From Limnomonas spitsbergensis (Eukaryota > Chlorophyta > Chlorophyceae > Chlamydomonadales): a stretch of DNA of 64,000 bases. Numbering within the stretch: position 1 is the stretch's first letter; each line of letters opens with the position of its first letter. The notes beneath the pieces are model-generated. The model was not told the DNA's origin and made no database searches. It was given only the letters and a program-made list of their open reading frames with translations. The stretch spans positions 124,001-188,000 of the forward strand of contig JAYJMM010000039.1 in the NCBI GenBank assembly GCA_037349105.1. The letters run 5' to 3'. The position numbers were made by a program, and so were the translations under genes. This document shows, piece by piece, positions 35,059 through 46,160 of this stretch.

Positions 35059-35227
35059 AAACTTGAAGTGAATCCCGCATACAGCCGTGGCGGCGTGGTG
35101 CAAGAAGACCTGTCTGGGACCACTAGCAGGATGCTGGTCAAGGTTGGGGCCCCATCGGCCATTTGGTGCTTGCCCTGCAGCCCCTCCTAGAGGTGTTCTT
35201 CTGCGCACCCTAGGGATATGACAACTT

Positions 35228-35455
35228 TGCTGCCAAAAGGTTGAGAGATCAAACCAGCCACACGATCTTCTCTCTCCCCCTGTCTAGGTCTCCGGATTCC
35301 ATGTTCCTGCCCCTCATGTAGATGGGCGGCATGGCTGAACCATGGTCCTGGCTGTGCATGGTACCTGGAATTGAGCAACGAATCAGTCATTCCCTTCCAA
35401 TCCCACGCGACCGATGGTTCAGCTGGGCCCAGCGGGTATGCACCGTTCTAAACTA
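35228..35455 (+). mobile_element. SINE family A, diverged second copy
   Basis: Starts AAAGGTTGAGAGATCAAACC and ends GGTATGCACCGTTCTAAAC. It is more diverged than its neighbour at 34825 (GAACCATGGTCCTGGCTG, CACGCGACCGATGGTTCAGC). Confidence 0.65.
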
Positions 35456-36079
35456 TGCTGCTAAGGCTCATGGCCTCATGGGACTCGAAATATCTGCAGA
35501 GCTCTTCAGGTGTTTCATAGCAATTCGTGGGGCCCGGGAGTCACTTGTCAGCTAATGCATTCTGCTACACGAAGCATATGTCACCTCTGATCTGAGTAAA
35601 TGCATATGAAATTGTGGGGACGAGGAACGGAAGGAATGTTTGGGGAATAACTAGGGAATTGCTTGGGATTGAATGGGCATTTCTGCAGTGACAAGGCTGT
35701 ACTTATAAGCCCTACACGTATGAGACTGCAAGGCAGCATCCTCCCGGGATGATGTCACGACAGGCCATCACGAGCCCTCATCAGTGGCAGAAAGGGGGGC
35801 AGGATTGGGTGGGAGTCTCAGTGGCTAAGGAAATAGGGCACATCAAGGGAGCTGAGCACAGTGAAGGATCACACTGACAATTTAATGACGTTACACCTCT
35901 GGGCCCTGCTTAAATAAACCTCAGCCGCGTCCGCAAACACTGACAAGTGAGATATGCAAACTGAGTAGTGCATGACTGCATGGCGACTTGGTCCATGCAC
36001 TCCCCATGCATCAGGGGCAATGTGATCTTGTCCAAGTTGGCCAGCTGCGGCCATAGATGGATGCACACACTTGCAAAGC

Positions 36080-37745
36080 ATGTCCCTAACTTTCGACTCG
36101 CAAGGTTGGGACACTTGGATCCAGCACGTCCTCGTCGCCTTGGCCTGTCTCGGATTTGCCGGTCTCGCGTTGTACGCCGCCGCGGTGTGTTTCAAGTGTG
36201 CCTCGAAACGCGCCGCCGCCGCAGCAGAATGCACCGTGAAATTATCATGACTGCCTTGTGGATTCGACCACTAAGGATGCTGCCGGGGTTCCACCACTTC
36301 CACGTTCCATCGTCGCAGAGCATCGAACGCAAAGTCTGTCATCGATTGGCATCGTGCCGGACAATAATGTCACATTCATCAGAGGGAGGAGATATATGAA
36401 GGTGAGCTACAAAGTCTTACCAAAGAAGACCCACGAAGAAGACCCCTCGATCGGTCACACAAATCACTCGGTGCTCTGTGGGTGGGCTTCGGTCAGGAGT
36501 TCAAGGTACTTGGCAGCTCTCATCATCACTTGGATTGGGTATGCACTGTTCTAAACTTGGATTGGGTGGGATACGCTTGCTTTTGTGGCCTCTTTTTTGA
36601 GAGGCTTTGTTCAGGGCTACTCTCTAGTGGAACTCAGGTGTCGGACTTGGTCTTCTTTGCCTTCCCTGCCCCTCCTTTTTGTTCCTCCCCCCCCCTCTTC
36701 CTTTTAGTTTCTTCTTTTCTCCCTTCTGAACAGTTAGGCGCCCACGCGGCGGAGCTTCGAGCGGGCCCAGAGGTGTAACGTTATTGACTTGGATTGCCGG
36801 GTAGAGGGGGGGGGCAGGAGTGGCCATCGATAGCCATGCCTTCCTTGATGTATGCTCACGTCAGGGAATCAGAGTGCTTATTGAGAGAGTCTGGTGCTCA
36901 AGGCATGATATAAGCTTGCCTGAATTGCCTCCGTGCCCCATTCACCTAGGGCTCTCGAGGCAAATCCTGGTACCCGTAGTCAGTTCCTGGGCCGAAGATT
37001 TCAAGCATGCTCCTGTTCAAACTTGGCACACACCTTTCCCACCGGGGAGATGGCGAGCATGTGGAGGATGCGCTGCATGTCTGCTTCCAGTGCCCTAGAG
37101 TGAAGTGTGCTGAGGGCGAGAGGTTGGGCAGGCCCCCTAGAGGGGCGCCACGGATTTTCAGCAGGTGTACCAGGGCAGTTTTGGGTAGTAGGCTCTGGCT
37201 TTTGTTGAGGATGTGGTAGCCTTTGGTGAGGGCTAGTTTGTTGTCTTTGGTTTCCCTCCTTGGGGACTGGCTATTTCCCTTTTTTCTCTCTCTCGCTTTC
37301 AGGAACCTTCGATCCGCCTTTCCGTGGGAGGGAGGGGTCTTCGTCCATTAGTTATGCTCTTCCCTCTAATTCCTTCCTTCGAGACAAGAACTAGGAGCGG
37401 TGGGAGGCCCTGGCCATTGTGGAACTTGTAGTGTTTGTAATGCTAGTCTCGGTCTGTCTGACCTTCTTGTTGTTTGGCTGGTGCACTTGCTTTCCTTTCT
37501 CCTGTGTCTTCTCTCTTGAATTTCCTAGCTGACTTATGTTTGCCGACATGGCCGAGCTTTATTTAAGCAAGGCCCAGAGGTTGACTATTGACTTGAAGGT
37601 GCGCAAGGAGGAGCCTGGCCGCGTTTTCGATGTTGTACCTCCTGTGCCCTCCCCCCTTCCCAGATATCAGGTGACGCTTGAAGAAGTCAGCAGTGTGACT
37701 GTAGACATAACCTACGAAACACAACAAGTGGGCATGTGTCGCTGA
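36080..37745 (+). CDS. Candidate small membrane protein gene (novel)
   Basis: ATG at 36080 opens a 56-codon frame: a short Trp-containing N-terminus (SQGWDTWIQ), a strong transmembrane helix (VLVALACLGFAGLALYAAAV), CFKCASKR, then a stop at 36250. A phase-0 GT-AG pair (36236-36275, 40 bp, ending CTAAG) would remove that stop and join a second coding-like frame, 36276-36401 (GVPPLPRSIV, IGIVPDNNVTFIRGRRYMK), ending in a good donor AAG/GTGAGC. A third exon at 37599-37745 (VRKEEPGRVFDVVPPVPSPL, then RYQVTLEEV) is in phase and ends in TGA, for 142 residues in all. Family B elements occupy the second intron. A 40-bp intron is unusually short, so the 56-residue form or another structure is possible. 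No family recognised. Confidence 0.35.
36565..36786 (+). mobile_element. SINE-like family B, long form, 10-bp target duplication
   Basis: Flanked by ACTTGGATTG at 36555-36564 and 36787-36796. Its body matches 34498-34772 (GGGATACGCTTGCTTT, CTCTAGTGGAACTC, TTCTGAACAGTTAGGCGCCC) and it ends in the GGGCCCAGAGGTGTAACGTT tail. Confidence 0.8.
37500..37598 (+). mobile_element. Family B tail next to a candidate exon
   Basis: GCCGACATGGCCGAGCTTTA, then GGCCCAGAGGTTGACTATTG and ACTTGAAG. It is a diverged tail ending immediately before the candidate third exon at 37599, so it may supply that exon's splice acceptor. Another tail is at 37977-38028. Confidence 0.5.
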
Positions 37746-38689
37746 GTAATATACTTATATGAGTTTTAAGGATAAGCTACCGTACCGGTAGTTATAATAT
37801 AGAAGGATTAAGGGCAGAGACCGTTATGGGGCTGCTTTGATCTTGAATAGGCGACGGTGGCATACTTCATGCCCTAGGACTGTTGATATGACAATTGACC
37901 ACGGGCAAACATGGTAGTTTGCAGCGAAAGATGAAATTTGGTCTTCAAACACAAAAAGTCCAGACAGCCGATGCCCACGCGGCCGAGCTTTTTAAGCATG
38001 GCCCAGAGGTGTCATGTCATTGACCTAAACAGTCTATCGCAAATGTAAAGCCTATCCAGCCCATTGAAACCGAGTTGAGTAAATGCATACTCTAACGCCA
38101 CGACACATCTGGGTTAACACGCCAGGCAAATCAGGGGGCAGCAGCAGCAACAGCTCTAGGTTCACACCCTAAGCATCATGGGGCGGCAATGGCAGACCAT
38201 GGTTCACACACCCAGCGCGTAGGGCAGCAGCAGCAGAGAAGTCCCTCAATCTCAGCGCGCGGCAGAATAAAAAGCTGGCACTGCTCTTTCGTCGGGCGCA
38301 GGACTCTGGCTTGGACACGCGAAAAACCTGGCTTGGACCCGAGAGCAGCTTGGACCCAAGAGCGGCTTGGACCCGAGAGCGGCTTGGACCCAGTGAGAAA
38401 CCCAAATCGCCCTTGTCTTGTTCATGTTGTTACAGTCAGGTTGTCCGAGGCGCGGCTAGCCCCGCGAGAATGCCACCGAGCCTAAGCAGAAGCCGAGCAA
38501 AGCTACTTGGAGCAGTTGAGGCTGCCCAAAGATCAAATGTTTGCAACAAGGAGCAGGCGCTCCGAGCTTGTCAAGCTGCCGTTCTGGCAGGGAAATGAGC
38601 TTTTTGATATATCTTCTGGATCATGCCTGCTCAGCATTCCATTAGACCTTCGGTACACTGAGGAATCGAATCAAACCGGATCGAACCGC
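37746..38689. other. Spacer between convergent candidate genes
   Basis: Contains a family B tail (37977-38028) and a short tandem at 38320-38400 (GCTTGGACCCGAGAG repeats, about 17-18 bp). No gene supported. Confidence 0.5.
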
Positions 38690-41600
38690 TCAGAACTTGG
38701 GCGTGTCAAAGCCATTCAGCACATCCAGCATCATGCTGAGCTCATCGGGGGGCATGCTGGGTGTCATGAGCACGTCATAGAACGCAATCCCGCCCTGCCC
38801 CTTGCTGTTCAAGAAATCAAACGCGGTGGACGAGGGCAGACCGCATGGGCCACCCCGCGAAGACAGGGGCCCTGAACCGCGGCCCTTCCTTGCGCTGGGC
38901 AGCGCCGCCGTTGCCTTTTCTGCCGCCGCCGCGTTCCTTGCCCGGTGGTGTGCCAGGAACTCTTCCTCTGTCGCCTTTGCCCCCGTGATGAGCTTGCTCA
39001 GCAGTAGCCGGTGGCTCTCCCGCAGCCCATTCATGCCGTTGATGACGCCCACAACGCCGTTCGGGCTGCCCGCGGCCGCACTCGAGCTGCCAACACCTCT
39101 GGTGGACAAGGGCGGCATGCCCCGAACCCCCCCGCTGCCTGAGCCGCCGCCCCTGGGTGTGGACCCCTTGGGAGTAGAGCCCTTGGGTGTCGAGCCGTGC
39201 AACGACGAGCGAGTCAGTGCCCGCCTGGGTGAGGCGCCCGCCGTCCCGCTGCCCCCGCTCCGGTTCAGCGGGTTCATCGGTGAGGGCAACGCGCCTGCGC
39301 CGGGGGAGAAGAGGGACGCCATCCAGTCGCTGGGCAGGCCACTGGTGTCCAGCGCGCCGTTGGTCATCAATGCCTCGGGTGGCGCGCCGCCGTCGTCGTC
39401 GCCGCCCGCCGCCCCGCCGCTGCCGGGCGAGTTAAGGGCAAAAAGGGTCTGCTGCATCTCCCGGCGGCTCGTGGTCAGGGGCGGGTCGTCCGAGACCACG
39501 ATGTGGATCAGCAGCTCCATGTCGTTGATCTCTCTGATGCACTGGATCTCCGTGGCAGACAGACAATCCTATGCATGCACATACGCACAGGAAGTGAGGG
39601 TGGGAGCGTACCGTAGATTTGCTTTGCCTTCCCTCGTAATGAACGCTGTTTGGGGTTGAGGGATCCATCAATATACTAATGATCGATTGTCAATGCCAGT
39701 TTCCAGTCAGAAATTGAGAGGTTTGGTCCATCATTTGCCCTGAAAGCAGCATTTAAAGAAACCGTTGTTTCACACCCGCGGGAAGGCAAATCAAATCTAC
39801 GGTACTTGCTATGTATATACGCACAGGGAGTGAGTTACCGGTAACCGGCTATATGACCATGCAGGGACCATGACCATGCAGGGACCATGACCACGTAGGG
39901 ACCATGACCACGTAGGGACCATGACCATGCAGGGACCATGACCACGTAGGGACCATGACCATGCAGGGACCATGACCATGCAGGGACCATGACCATGCAG
40001 GGACCATGACCATGTAGGGACCATGACCACGTAGGGACCATGACCATGCAGGGACCATGACCATGCAGGGAACATGACCATGTAGGGACCATGACCATGC
40101 AGGGACCATGACCATGCAGGGACCATGACCATGCAGGGACCATGACCATGCAGGGACCATGACCATGCAGGGACCATGACCATGCAGGGACCATGACCAT
40201 GCAGGGACCATGACCATGCAGGGACCATGACCATGCAGGGACCATGACCATGTAGGGACCATGACCATGCAGGGACCATGACCATGCAGGGACCATGACC
40301 ATGTAGGGACCATGACCATGCAGGGACCACGACCATGTAGGGACCATGACCATGTACGGACCATGACTAAGCAAGGACCATGACCATGCAGGGACCATGA
40401 CCATGCAGGGACCATGACCATTCAGGGACCATGACCATGCAGGGACCATGACCATGCAGGGACCACGACCATGCAGGGACCATGACTATGCAAGGACCAT
40501 GACCATGCAGGGACCATGACCATGCAGGGACCACGACCATGTAGGGACCATGACCATGCAGGGACCACGACCATGCAGGGACCATGACCATGCAGGGACC
40601 ACGACCATGCAGGGACCATGACCACGTAGGGACCATGACCATGTAGGGACCATGACCATGCAGGGACCATGACCATGTAGGGACCATGACCATGTAGGGA
40701 CCATCACCATGCAGGGACCATGACCATGCAGGGACCATGACCATGTAGGGACCATGACCATGCAGGGACCATGACCATGCAGGGACCATGACCATGCAGG
40801 GACCATGACCATGCAGGGACCATGACCATGCAGGGACCATGACCATGCAGGGACCATGACCATGTAAGGACCATGACCATGCAGGGACCATGACCATGCA
40901 GGGACCATGACCATGAAGGGACCATGACCATGAAGGGACCATGACCATGTAGGGACCATGACCATGTAGGGACCATGACCATGTAGGGACCATGACCATG
41001 TAGGGACCATGAACATGTAGGGACCATGACCATGTAGGGACCATGACCATGCAGGGACCATGACCATGTAGGGACCATGATCATGCAGGGACCATGGCCA
41101 TGCAGGGACCATGACCATGCAGGGACCATGACCATGTAGGGACCATGACCATGTAGGGACCATGACCATGTAGGGACCATTCAGGACCATGACCATGCAG
41201 GACCAGGACCATTCAGGGAGCATTCAGGGACCATGACACCAGTGTGACCAGCTCGCTACACTTTCATGATTGCAGAGTTAAGAAAGTCGCGGGCATACCG
41301 GCAGCATTCCTCCGGTGGACATGAAAGAAGGCTTGCTGTCTCAGAAAGCGACATACGCCTCGACAAACAATCCATCCCATATTCCCAGTAAACAAATATC
41401 CCCCCACTCGCCTTATGTACTTGTAATTTAACATGTATTCCCAATAAACAAATATCCCCCCACGCACCTTGTGTACTTGTAACCTAAAGCTGCTCGGGGG
41501 AATGGCGGGCGGGGGATCCGGCGCAGAGGGGATAGAGATAGAAAGGCCCATGGGTTTCTTGCCGCCCATGGGGCTCAAGCTCTTCGACTTTTGGCAGGAT

Positions 41601-42296
41601 GGCGTGCTGCCTTGACGCGCGTCTGCGGAACGAGGGGCATGCGGGGCATAGGAAAGGAGTGAGCGGCTGCATGTCAGGATGTTCAGCACTCGAGCTCTTG
41701 CCAAGGCTAAAAATGGGTGAGCGGCTGCAGGTCAGGGTGTGCAGCAGTGCAGCAGCACTTGAGCTCTTCCCAATGAAGAAATACAGGATCCTCTTCCTGC
41801 CTCTTCTCTTTGGATGTGACACAGCCGTTACGATCTGAAGTCCCGAGGCCACTTCAAGCGACGTAAGCGACGTAAACCACTTTTTACGAAGTTATAAAAA
41901 ACAATCAAATTCGATAACAAAGAATGGCAGGAATACTGGATCCTTATCCGATAAAAGCAGCTTTTGATCCTTGCCCCACAGATGCATTGATGTTTATGCA
42001 CAGTAAAGAAGCATGCACCCCCTTTCCTGAACAAGAGCATCACGAAGGAGCATCTAATGGGACCTAACTGCCTCCAGGCAGCAGGACTGGACCAACCCTT
42101 CCCTACAGCAGCAGCAGTGGTTACAAAAATACTCAATGGCCCCGCCTCGCCCACCTGTATCCTGCGGCGTGCGTGGCGTGGGCGATGGCCCCCTGTCCCT
42201 CCCACTAGTGCTCTTGTGCAACCGGGACTGTATTGACATATTCCCAGGAACGGCAAAGGAGGAACCCGCATTGCCAAACGCATCGCAGCCTCCGCC

Positions 42297-42332
<36 letters not shown>

Positions 42333-45300
42333 ATGCCGCTTGGCCGGCGGCTGCCCGTTGTACACGAGGTACTGCTGCTCCTGATGCCCGTGCTGCTCAG
42401 TCGGGTCAGCCGGCAGCGCCAAGAGAAGGTCCTGGCTGCTGATGCTGCAGTTCCGCGCCGTCGTGGCGTGGCGGTGGTCCTCGAGGTCCAGCGCGGCCGA
42501 CTGCCGGCGCTTGAAGCCGCCCATAGCTGCGAAGGCTGAGGAGCCAAAGCGTGCGCCAGGCGGCGGTTCACTCTTGAGGTCTAGCACGTTTTGTTGCGGG
42601 CGCCATCCAGGAGAATCACCGGAGCCCTGCGGTGCGCCCAGCAGGAGAACAGGCGTGGGTGGGTTAAGAGAAAGAAGGGGTGGAGCAGCGGGATTCGGGG
42701 GAAGGGAGTTCTACCCAGATGAAAGATCCCCAAGTGGAACGCAGCGTTAGGGCAGGCGTGGGTGGGTAAAGCAAAGGGGGGGGGAGGGAGCGGGAATTGG
42801 GGGAAGGCAGGTCCAACCAGGTGACATCCCCCCAATCTTAATGCCAGGTCCCCCCCCCCCTCATCAAACGTAGAGGGGCATCGTCTTTGGGTTAAGGAAG
42901 CTCGTCAGGAATGACTGACCATGGCTCCATCAGGAATGACTAAACCCTAAATCCTGAACTCTAAACCCCTATGGTCAGGAATGACTGACCATGACTCCAT
43001 CAGGAATGACTAAACCCAAAACCCTTAACTCTAAACCCCTATGGTCAGGAATGACTGACCATGGCTCCAAAAGGAAGACGCACAACAATTATGTGCAGAG
43101 TCCCATGTTGGCCATTGATCTATACTTTCAAATCCAGCACGGTCTAAGAAGGTCGATTCCCGACCCGGGCACCACTGCATGGCTCCAACAGGGAGACGCA
43201 CAAAAATCACGTGCAGAGTCCCAAGAGCCACGTGCAGAGTCCCAACAGCAATCCCACATTCCCACGTCGCCTACACCTGTCCACCGACAACGCCTTATCT
43301 CAGTACACTCAAGAGAGTACTTCCTTTTATCCGCGCCGCACTCACCCCCCAACCCCAAACATTTCAAACCCCAAACACCATGGACTATCAAACCTAATCC
43401 CCCGAAAGCCCCCTTCCCCACTACACACCCGCAGGGGACTTGCCCTTTCCTCCCTCCCACTTGTAACACAAGCACCTCCTCACCTAAGCTGTCTATAGCC
43501 TGCAAGGAGATTACACTGTCCTTCCAGGGCTTTTATTTTTCCAGGAGCCATCTAACCTAGAAGTCGAAAACCCGATAAGGCCCGGATATGGTAGTAGGTC
43601 ACACTACCAGTACGCATCCCGTTCCCCGACCCGCTCCTTCACCCACTTCCATGTCCCCGCTACCGTTCCCCGACCCGCTCACCGCTCCTTCACTGACTTC
43701 CATGTCCCTGCTACCGTTCCCTGACCCGCTCACTCCTCTTTCACCCACTTCCCTGTCCCCGCTACCGTTCCCCGACCCGCTCACCGCTCCTTCACTGACT
43801 TCCCTGTCCCCGCTACCGTTCCCCGTCCCCCCTCCCCCCTCCATAACCCACTTCCCTGTCCACGCTACCGCTCCCCTACCCGCTCCCCTACCCACCTGAG
43901 AGACAAACGGGTTCAGGCGCGTGAGCGCCGCCAGTGGCTGGAAGAGCGCACTGCCCGTGGAGGCCAGCACGGACCTCGCGGCATTCACCGCGTTTGCAAA
44001 CCTCGGCGATGTGCGCGATAGGAAGCCGGAGTACCCGCCCGGCGCGTGTGCCGGGTCGTCGGACAAGTCGTCCAGCACATCCACGTTGAGCGTGGTCAGT
44101 GGCTGACCAAACGCATTCTGCATGTGAGGGTACATATGCTGCTGCTGCTGGTGCTGCTGGAATGCAACCTGCTTACGCATGGAGCTGCTGCCGCCGCCGC
44201 TGCTGCCGCCGCTGGGCAGTGGCGCCGGCGACACGCACAGCTTCTTCTTCGGCCCTGGCTTCTTCCGAGAGCGCTGGCCCTCGTCAGAGTCCTCTTCCGA
44301 GAGTGACGCGTCCGCCTCTTCATCGTCTTCCTCGCTGTCCTCTTCGTCGTCCTCGTCGCTGAATGCGCTGCGGCGACCTCCGGCGCGGCGGGTCTTGGGC
44401 GTCTGCGTAGGCTTACGGGCAGAGCTGCCGCTACCCTTGGGCCTGCCAATGGCACCACCCTCCCAGCCAGTGCCACGGGAGGTTCGCTTGCAGATGGCGT
44501 GCCAACGGTTCTTGACCGCATTGTCTGTGCGGCCGCCAACCATCTTAGCAATCTCAGTCCATTTATTGCCATGCATGCGATGGCCTTCAAGCAAGATTAA
44601 GTCCTCCTGGGGGGTAGGGGATGGCACACATGGGTGGGGGGGAAGAAAACATGGGTGGGGTCGAGTGGACGAGGCCCGCATGGGTTGGGGAGGCGGGCAT
44701 GGTGCAGCAGATGCGCATGGGTGGGAGAGGCAGGCATGTACAGGGGTGGGGCGGGGTGGGGGAGGCGCACAAGGGTGAGAGGGAGGAAGGTGCATGGGTG
44801 GGAGAGGCAGGCATGTACAGGGGTGGGGCGTGGTAGGGGAGGCGCACAAGGGTGAGAGGGAGGAAGGTGCATGGGTGGGGCGTGGTAGGGGAAGCACAAG
44901 TGGTGAATCTGCAGTGATGTCTGCATGACGCAAATGCTTCTGGTCCCTTCAGCGCAGTAGAAGACTGAGGCAAATAGCCCTTCACACGTGTTTGCGTGTG
45001 TGTGTGTTTGGTGCGGGCGTAGTGCTGGCATGGGTTCGGCAATGATAGTGAGTGGACTGGCCCGGTCATGCACAATTAAGAGTGTGCAGGAGCAATCCAT
45101 GTGGAACGAAGAGCGCCACCACCCCGGAGAACCAACCAACTTGAAGGGAGTCGGGGCCGCCCGAAAAAGTCGGGGAGCCATGCAGACAACCAATCTTGCA
45201 TGCCTCATTGTGTCATTGCCTTATGACAGTATCGTTCATATTATGCAACCCATCTCTCTTTCCTGCCCTCCTTGGGTGAACAAGCGGAAATGGGCGTAAA

Positions 45301-45567
45301 TTCCCTCTAAATGTAGAAAACTCACGTCCTTGCTCCATCCCCCTTTCTTGAGGTCAGCATTCAGGTAGTTCTTCCATCTCCGTCGACACTGCGTAAACGC
45401 AAGAAGCTGAATCCTCCCTCTGTATTGGGACAGGGTATACAGCAAGAGAGCAGCGAACGAAAGGCATTACCCACCTGTTTGCTGCCTTTCGACCCCAGTA
45501 ACGAAGCTATTAGAGACCATTTCTTAGGGCCATGCTCTGCAACCAAGTCTCGTAGCGCATCGTCCTC
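38690..45567 (-). CDS. R2R3-MYB transcription factor, FOUR LIPS/MYB88-like (5' partial)
   Basis: Minus-strand exons 45567-45475, 45388-45326, 44606-43896, 42572-42155, 41622-41468 and 39568-38690 (stop) join in phase to 772 residues; the first coding exon(s) were not found. Residues 1-50 complete R2 and start R3: EDDALRDLVAEHGPKKWSLI, SKQ/CRRRWKNYLNADLKKGGW. R3 continues GHRMHGNKWTEIAKMVGGRT and DNAVKNRWHAICKR. CRRRW..YLN.D.K.GGWS and GRTDNAVKNRW are typical of the FLP/MYB88 clade, which controls terminal divisions in land plants. C-terminal to it are an acidic Ser/Asp/Glu block, a basic RKKPGPKKK stretch (possible NLS), polyQ and a Gly/Ser/Pro-rich region with STPKGSTPKGSTPRGG repeats. Upstream of the R2 exon the genome also reads HIVWPQ in frame, behind a stop with no AG. 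The role in an alga is unknown, perhaps cell-cycle transcription. Confidence 0.8.
39611..39802. mobile_element. TA-flanked MITE (family M1), copy 1
   Basis: 192 bp with terminal inverted repeats CCGTAGATTTGCTTTGCCTT and its complement ending AAATCTACGG, flanked by TA on both sides, as expected for Tc1/mariner-type non-autonomous elements. Copies in the opposite orientation are at 47425 and 55578; all three lie in introns. Shared internal core: TTTCCAGTCAGAAATT. Confidence 0.8.
39853..41235. repeat. 17-bp minisatellite, about 80 copies
   Basis: Head-to-tail copies of CCATGACCATGCAGGGA with point variants (TAGG, CACGTAGG). It lies in the last intron of the MYB gene. Because 17 is not a multiple of 3 and the unit has no stop in any phase of the minus strand, all three minus frames stay open for hundreds of codons with a 17-residue repeat (HGHGPCMVMVPAWSWSL). 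These are not genes. Confidence 0.95.
42905..43250. repeat. Short tandem duplications with a tRNA-like T arm
   Basis: A unit of about 60 bp (TATGGTCAGGAATGACTGACC, about 2.5 copies) contains CCCTAAA-like strings. It is followed by duplicated sequence with GACGCACAA and GTGCAGAGTCCC. Between the latter copies, GGTCGATTCCCGACC (43151-43165) followed by CGGGCACCA looks like a tRNA T arm and acceptor 3' end, but no matching 5' acceptor strand is present, so it is at best a tRNA relic. It lies within a MYB intron. Confidence 0.45.
43600..43893. repeat. Tandem repeat adjoining a MYB splice donor
   Basis: Repeats of CTTCCCTGTCCCCGCTACCG plus TTCCCCGACCCGCTCACC fill the first 300 bp of the intron that starts at 43895 (minus). 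The intron's own first bases (GTGGGTAGGGGAGCGGGTAG on the minus strand) are the terminal, diverged unit of the array. Confidence 0.75.
44620..44890. repeat. Tandem repeat adjoining a MYB splice acceptor
   Basis: A 70-100-bp unit (CATGGGTGGGAGAGGCAGGC, then ATGTACAGGGGTGGGGCG) is repeated just upstream of the R3 exon acceptor at 44607-44609 (minus). It gives a long pyrimidine-rich tract on the coding strand. Confidence 0.75.
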
Positions 45568-46160
45568 CTGTGGCCAGACGATGTGTCACCATCGTAAATG
45601 GTCTTCACTGGAGCAACGCCTCACAAGGGCATGCTAACATACCTCAGGACCCCAGGCAGACAATATTGGCATCGTAGGAACACAGGAGCAGTGCCAAGAC
45701 GCCGGTTAGAAGGTACTGTAGTTCAGCGTGGGATACTGTGCACGAGAGGCCGACCCCAACCCAGGCCCTGGGGGTCACTAATGATAGGAATGTAAGGTAT
45801 AAATCAGTTCTGTACAGCGAGAAGAAGGAACGGGCATTACTGTCCGCCCGCCTCGTCCCAGGAAAAGTCAACAAAATACACGTCGATATGAGGAAGCATA
45901 CACATGATGCCGATAGAGAATGTTTTAGAATTGGGGTGTACACTCGAGGGTGCCAACCCTGCTACATGGGTTTAGCAAATTGTGTGGGGCCTGCCTCTCG
46001 AAAGGACCACACAGGGCTCTCGAAACGGAGGCCTTCCCTCTAATTTTATAGACCATCCATCTTATTTAGTTCCTTCATATTCTTAAACTTGACGGTCTCG
46101 TAAATCCCCCACCTCCAGTTCAACATCCCGGAACTGGTTGCAACACAGGACTCGCCCACG
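45568..46160. other. Spacer between divergently transcribed MYB and hydroxylase genes
   Basis: About 590 bp. It should contain the missing 5' exon or exons of the MYB gene and the leader of the hydroxylase gene. I see no further MYB-like coding sequence and no clear promoter motif. A 42-bp open stretch just before the hydroxylase ATG (46119-46160) follows a CAG and could be a spliced N-terminal extension. Confidence 0.4.

Larger units (their letters stand above)
33748..36079. other. 3' flank of the ataxin-2 gene and retroelement cluster
   Basis: 33775-34115 holds three degenerate copies of the last ataxin-2 codons (see findings). Then come a minus-strand family B tail at 34310-34400, family B with target duplication at 34498-34772, two SINE A copies (34825-35058, 35228-35455) and a minus-strand family B tail at 35885-35935. 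No further gene supported. Confidence 0.6.

Noticed and set aside
38802..39659. 285-codon plus-strand ORF
   Set aside because: Antisense shadow of the last MYB exon, whose minus-strand frame is in phase with the MYB domain exons.
39809..41223. Several overlapping minus-strand ORFs of 150-245 codons
   Set aside because: They are translations of the 17-bp minisatellite in different frames, with no unique sequence.
43151..43175. tRNA gene
   Set aside because: Only the T arm and 3' acceptor look tRNA-like; the 5' acceptor half does not pair.
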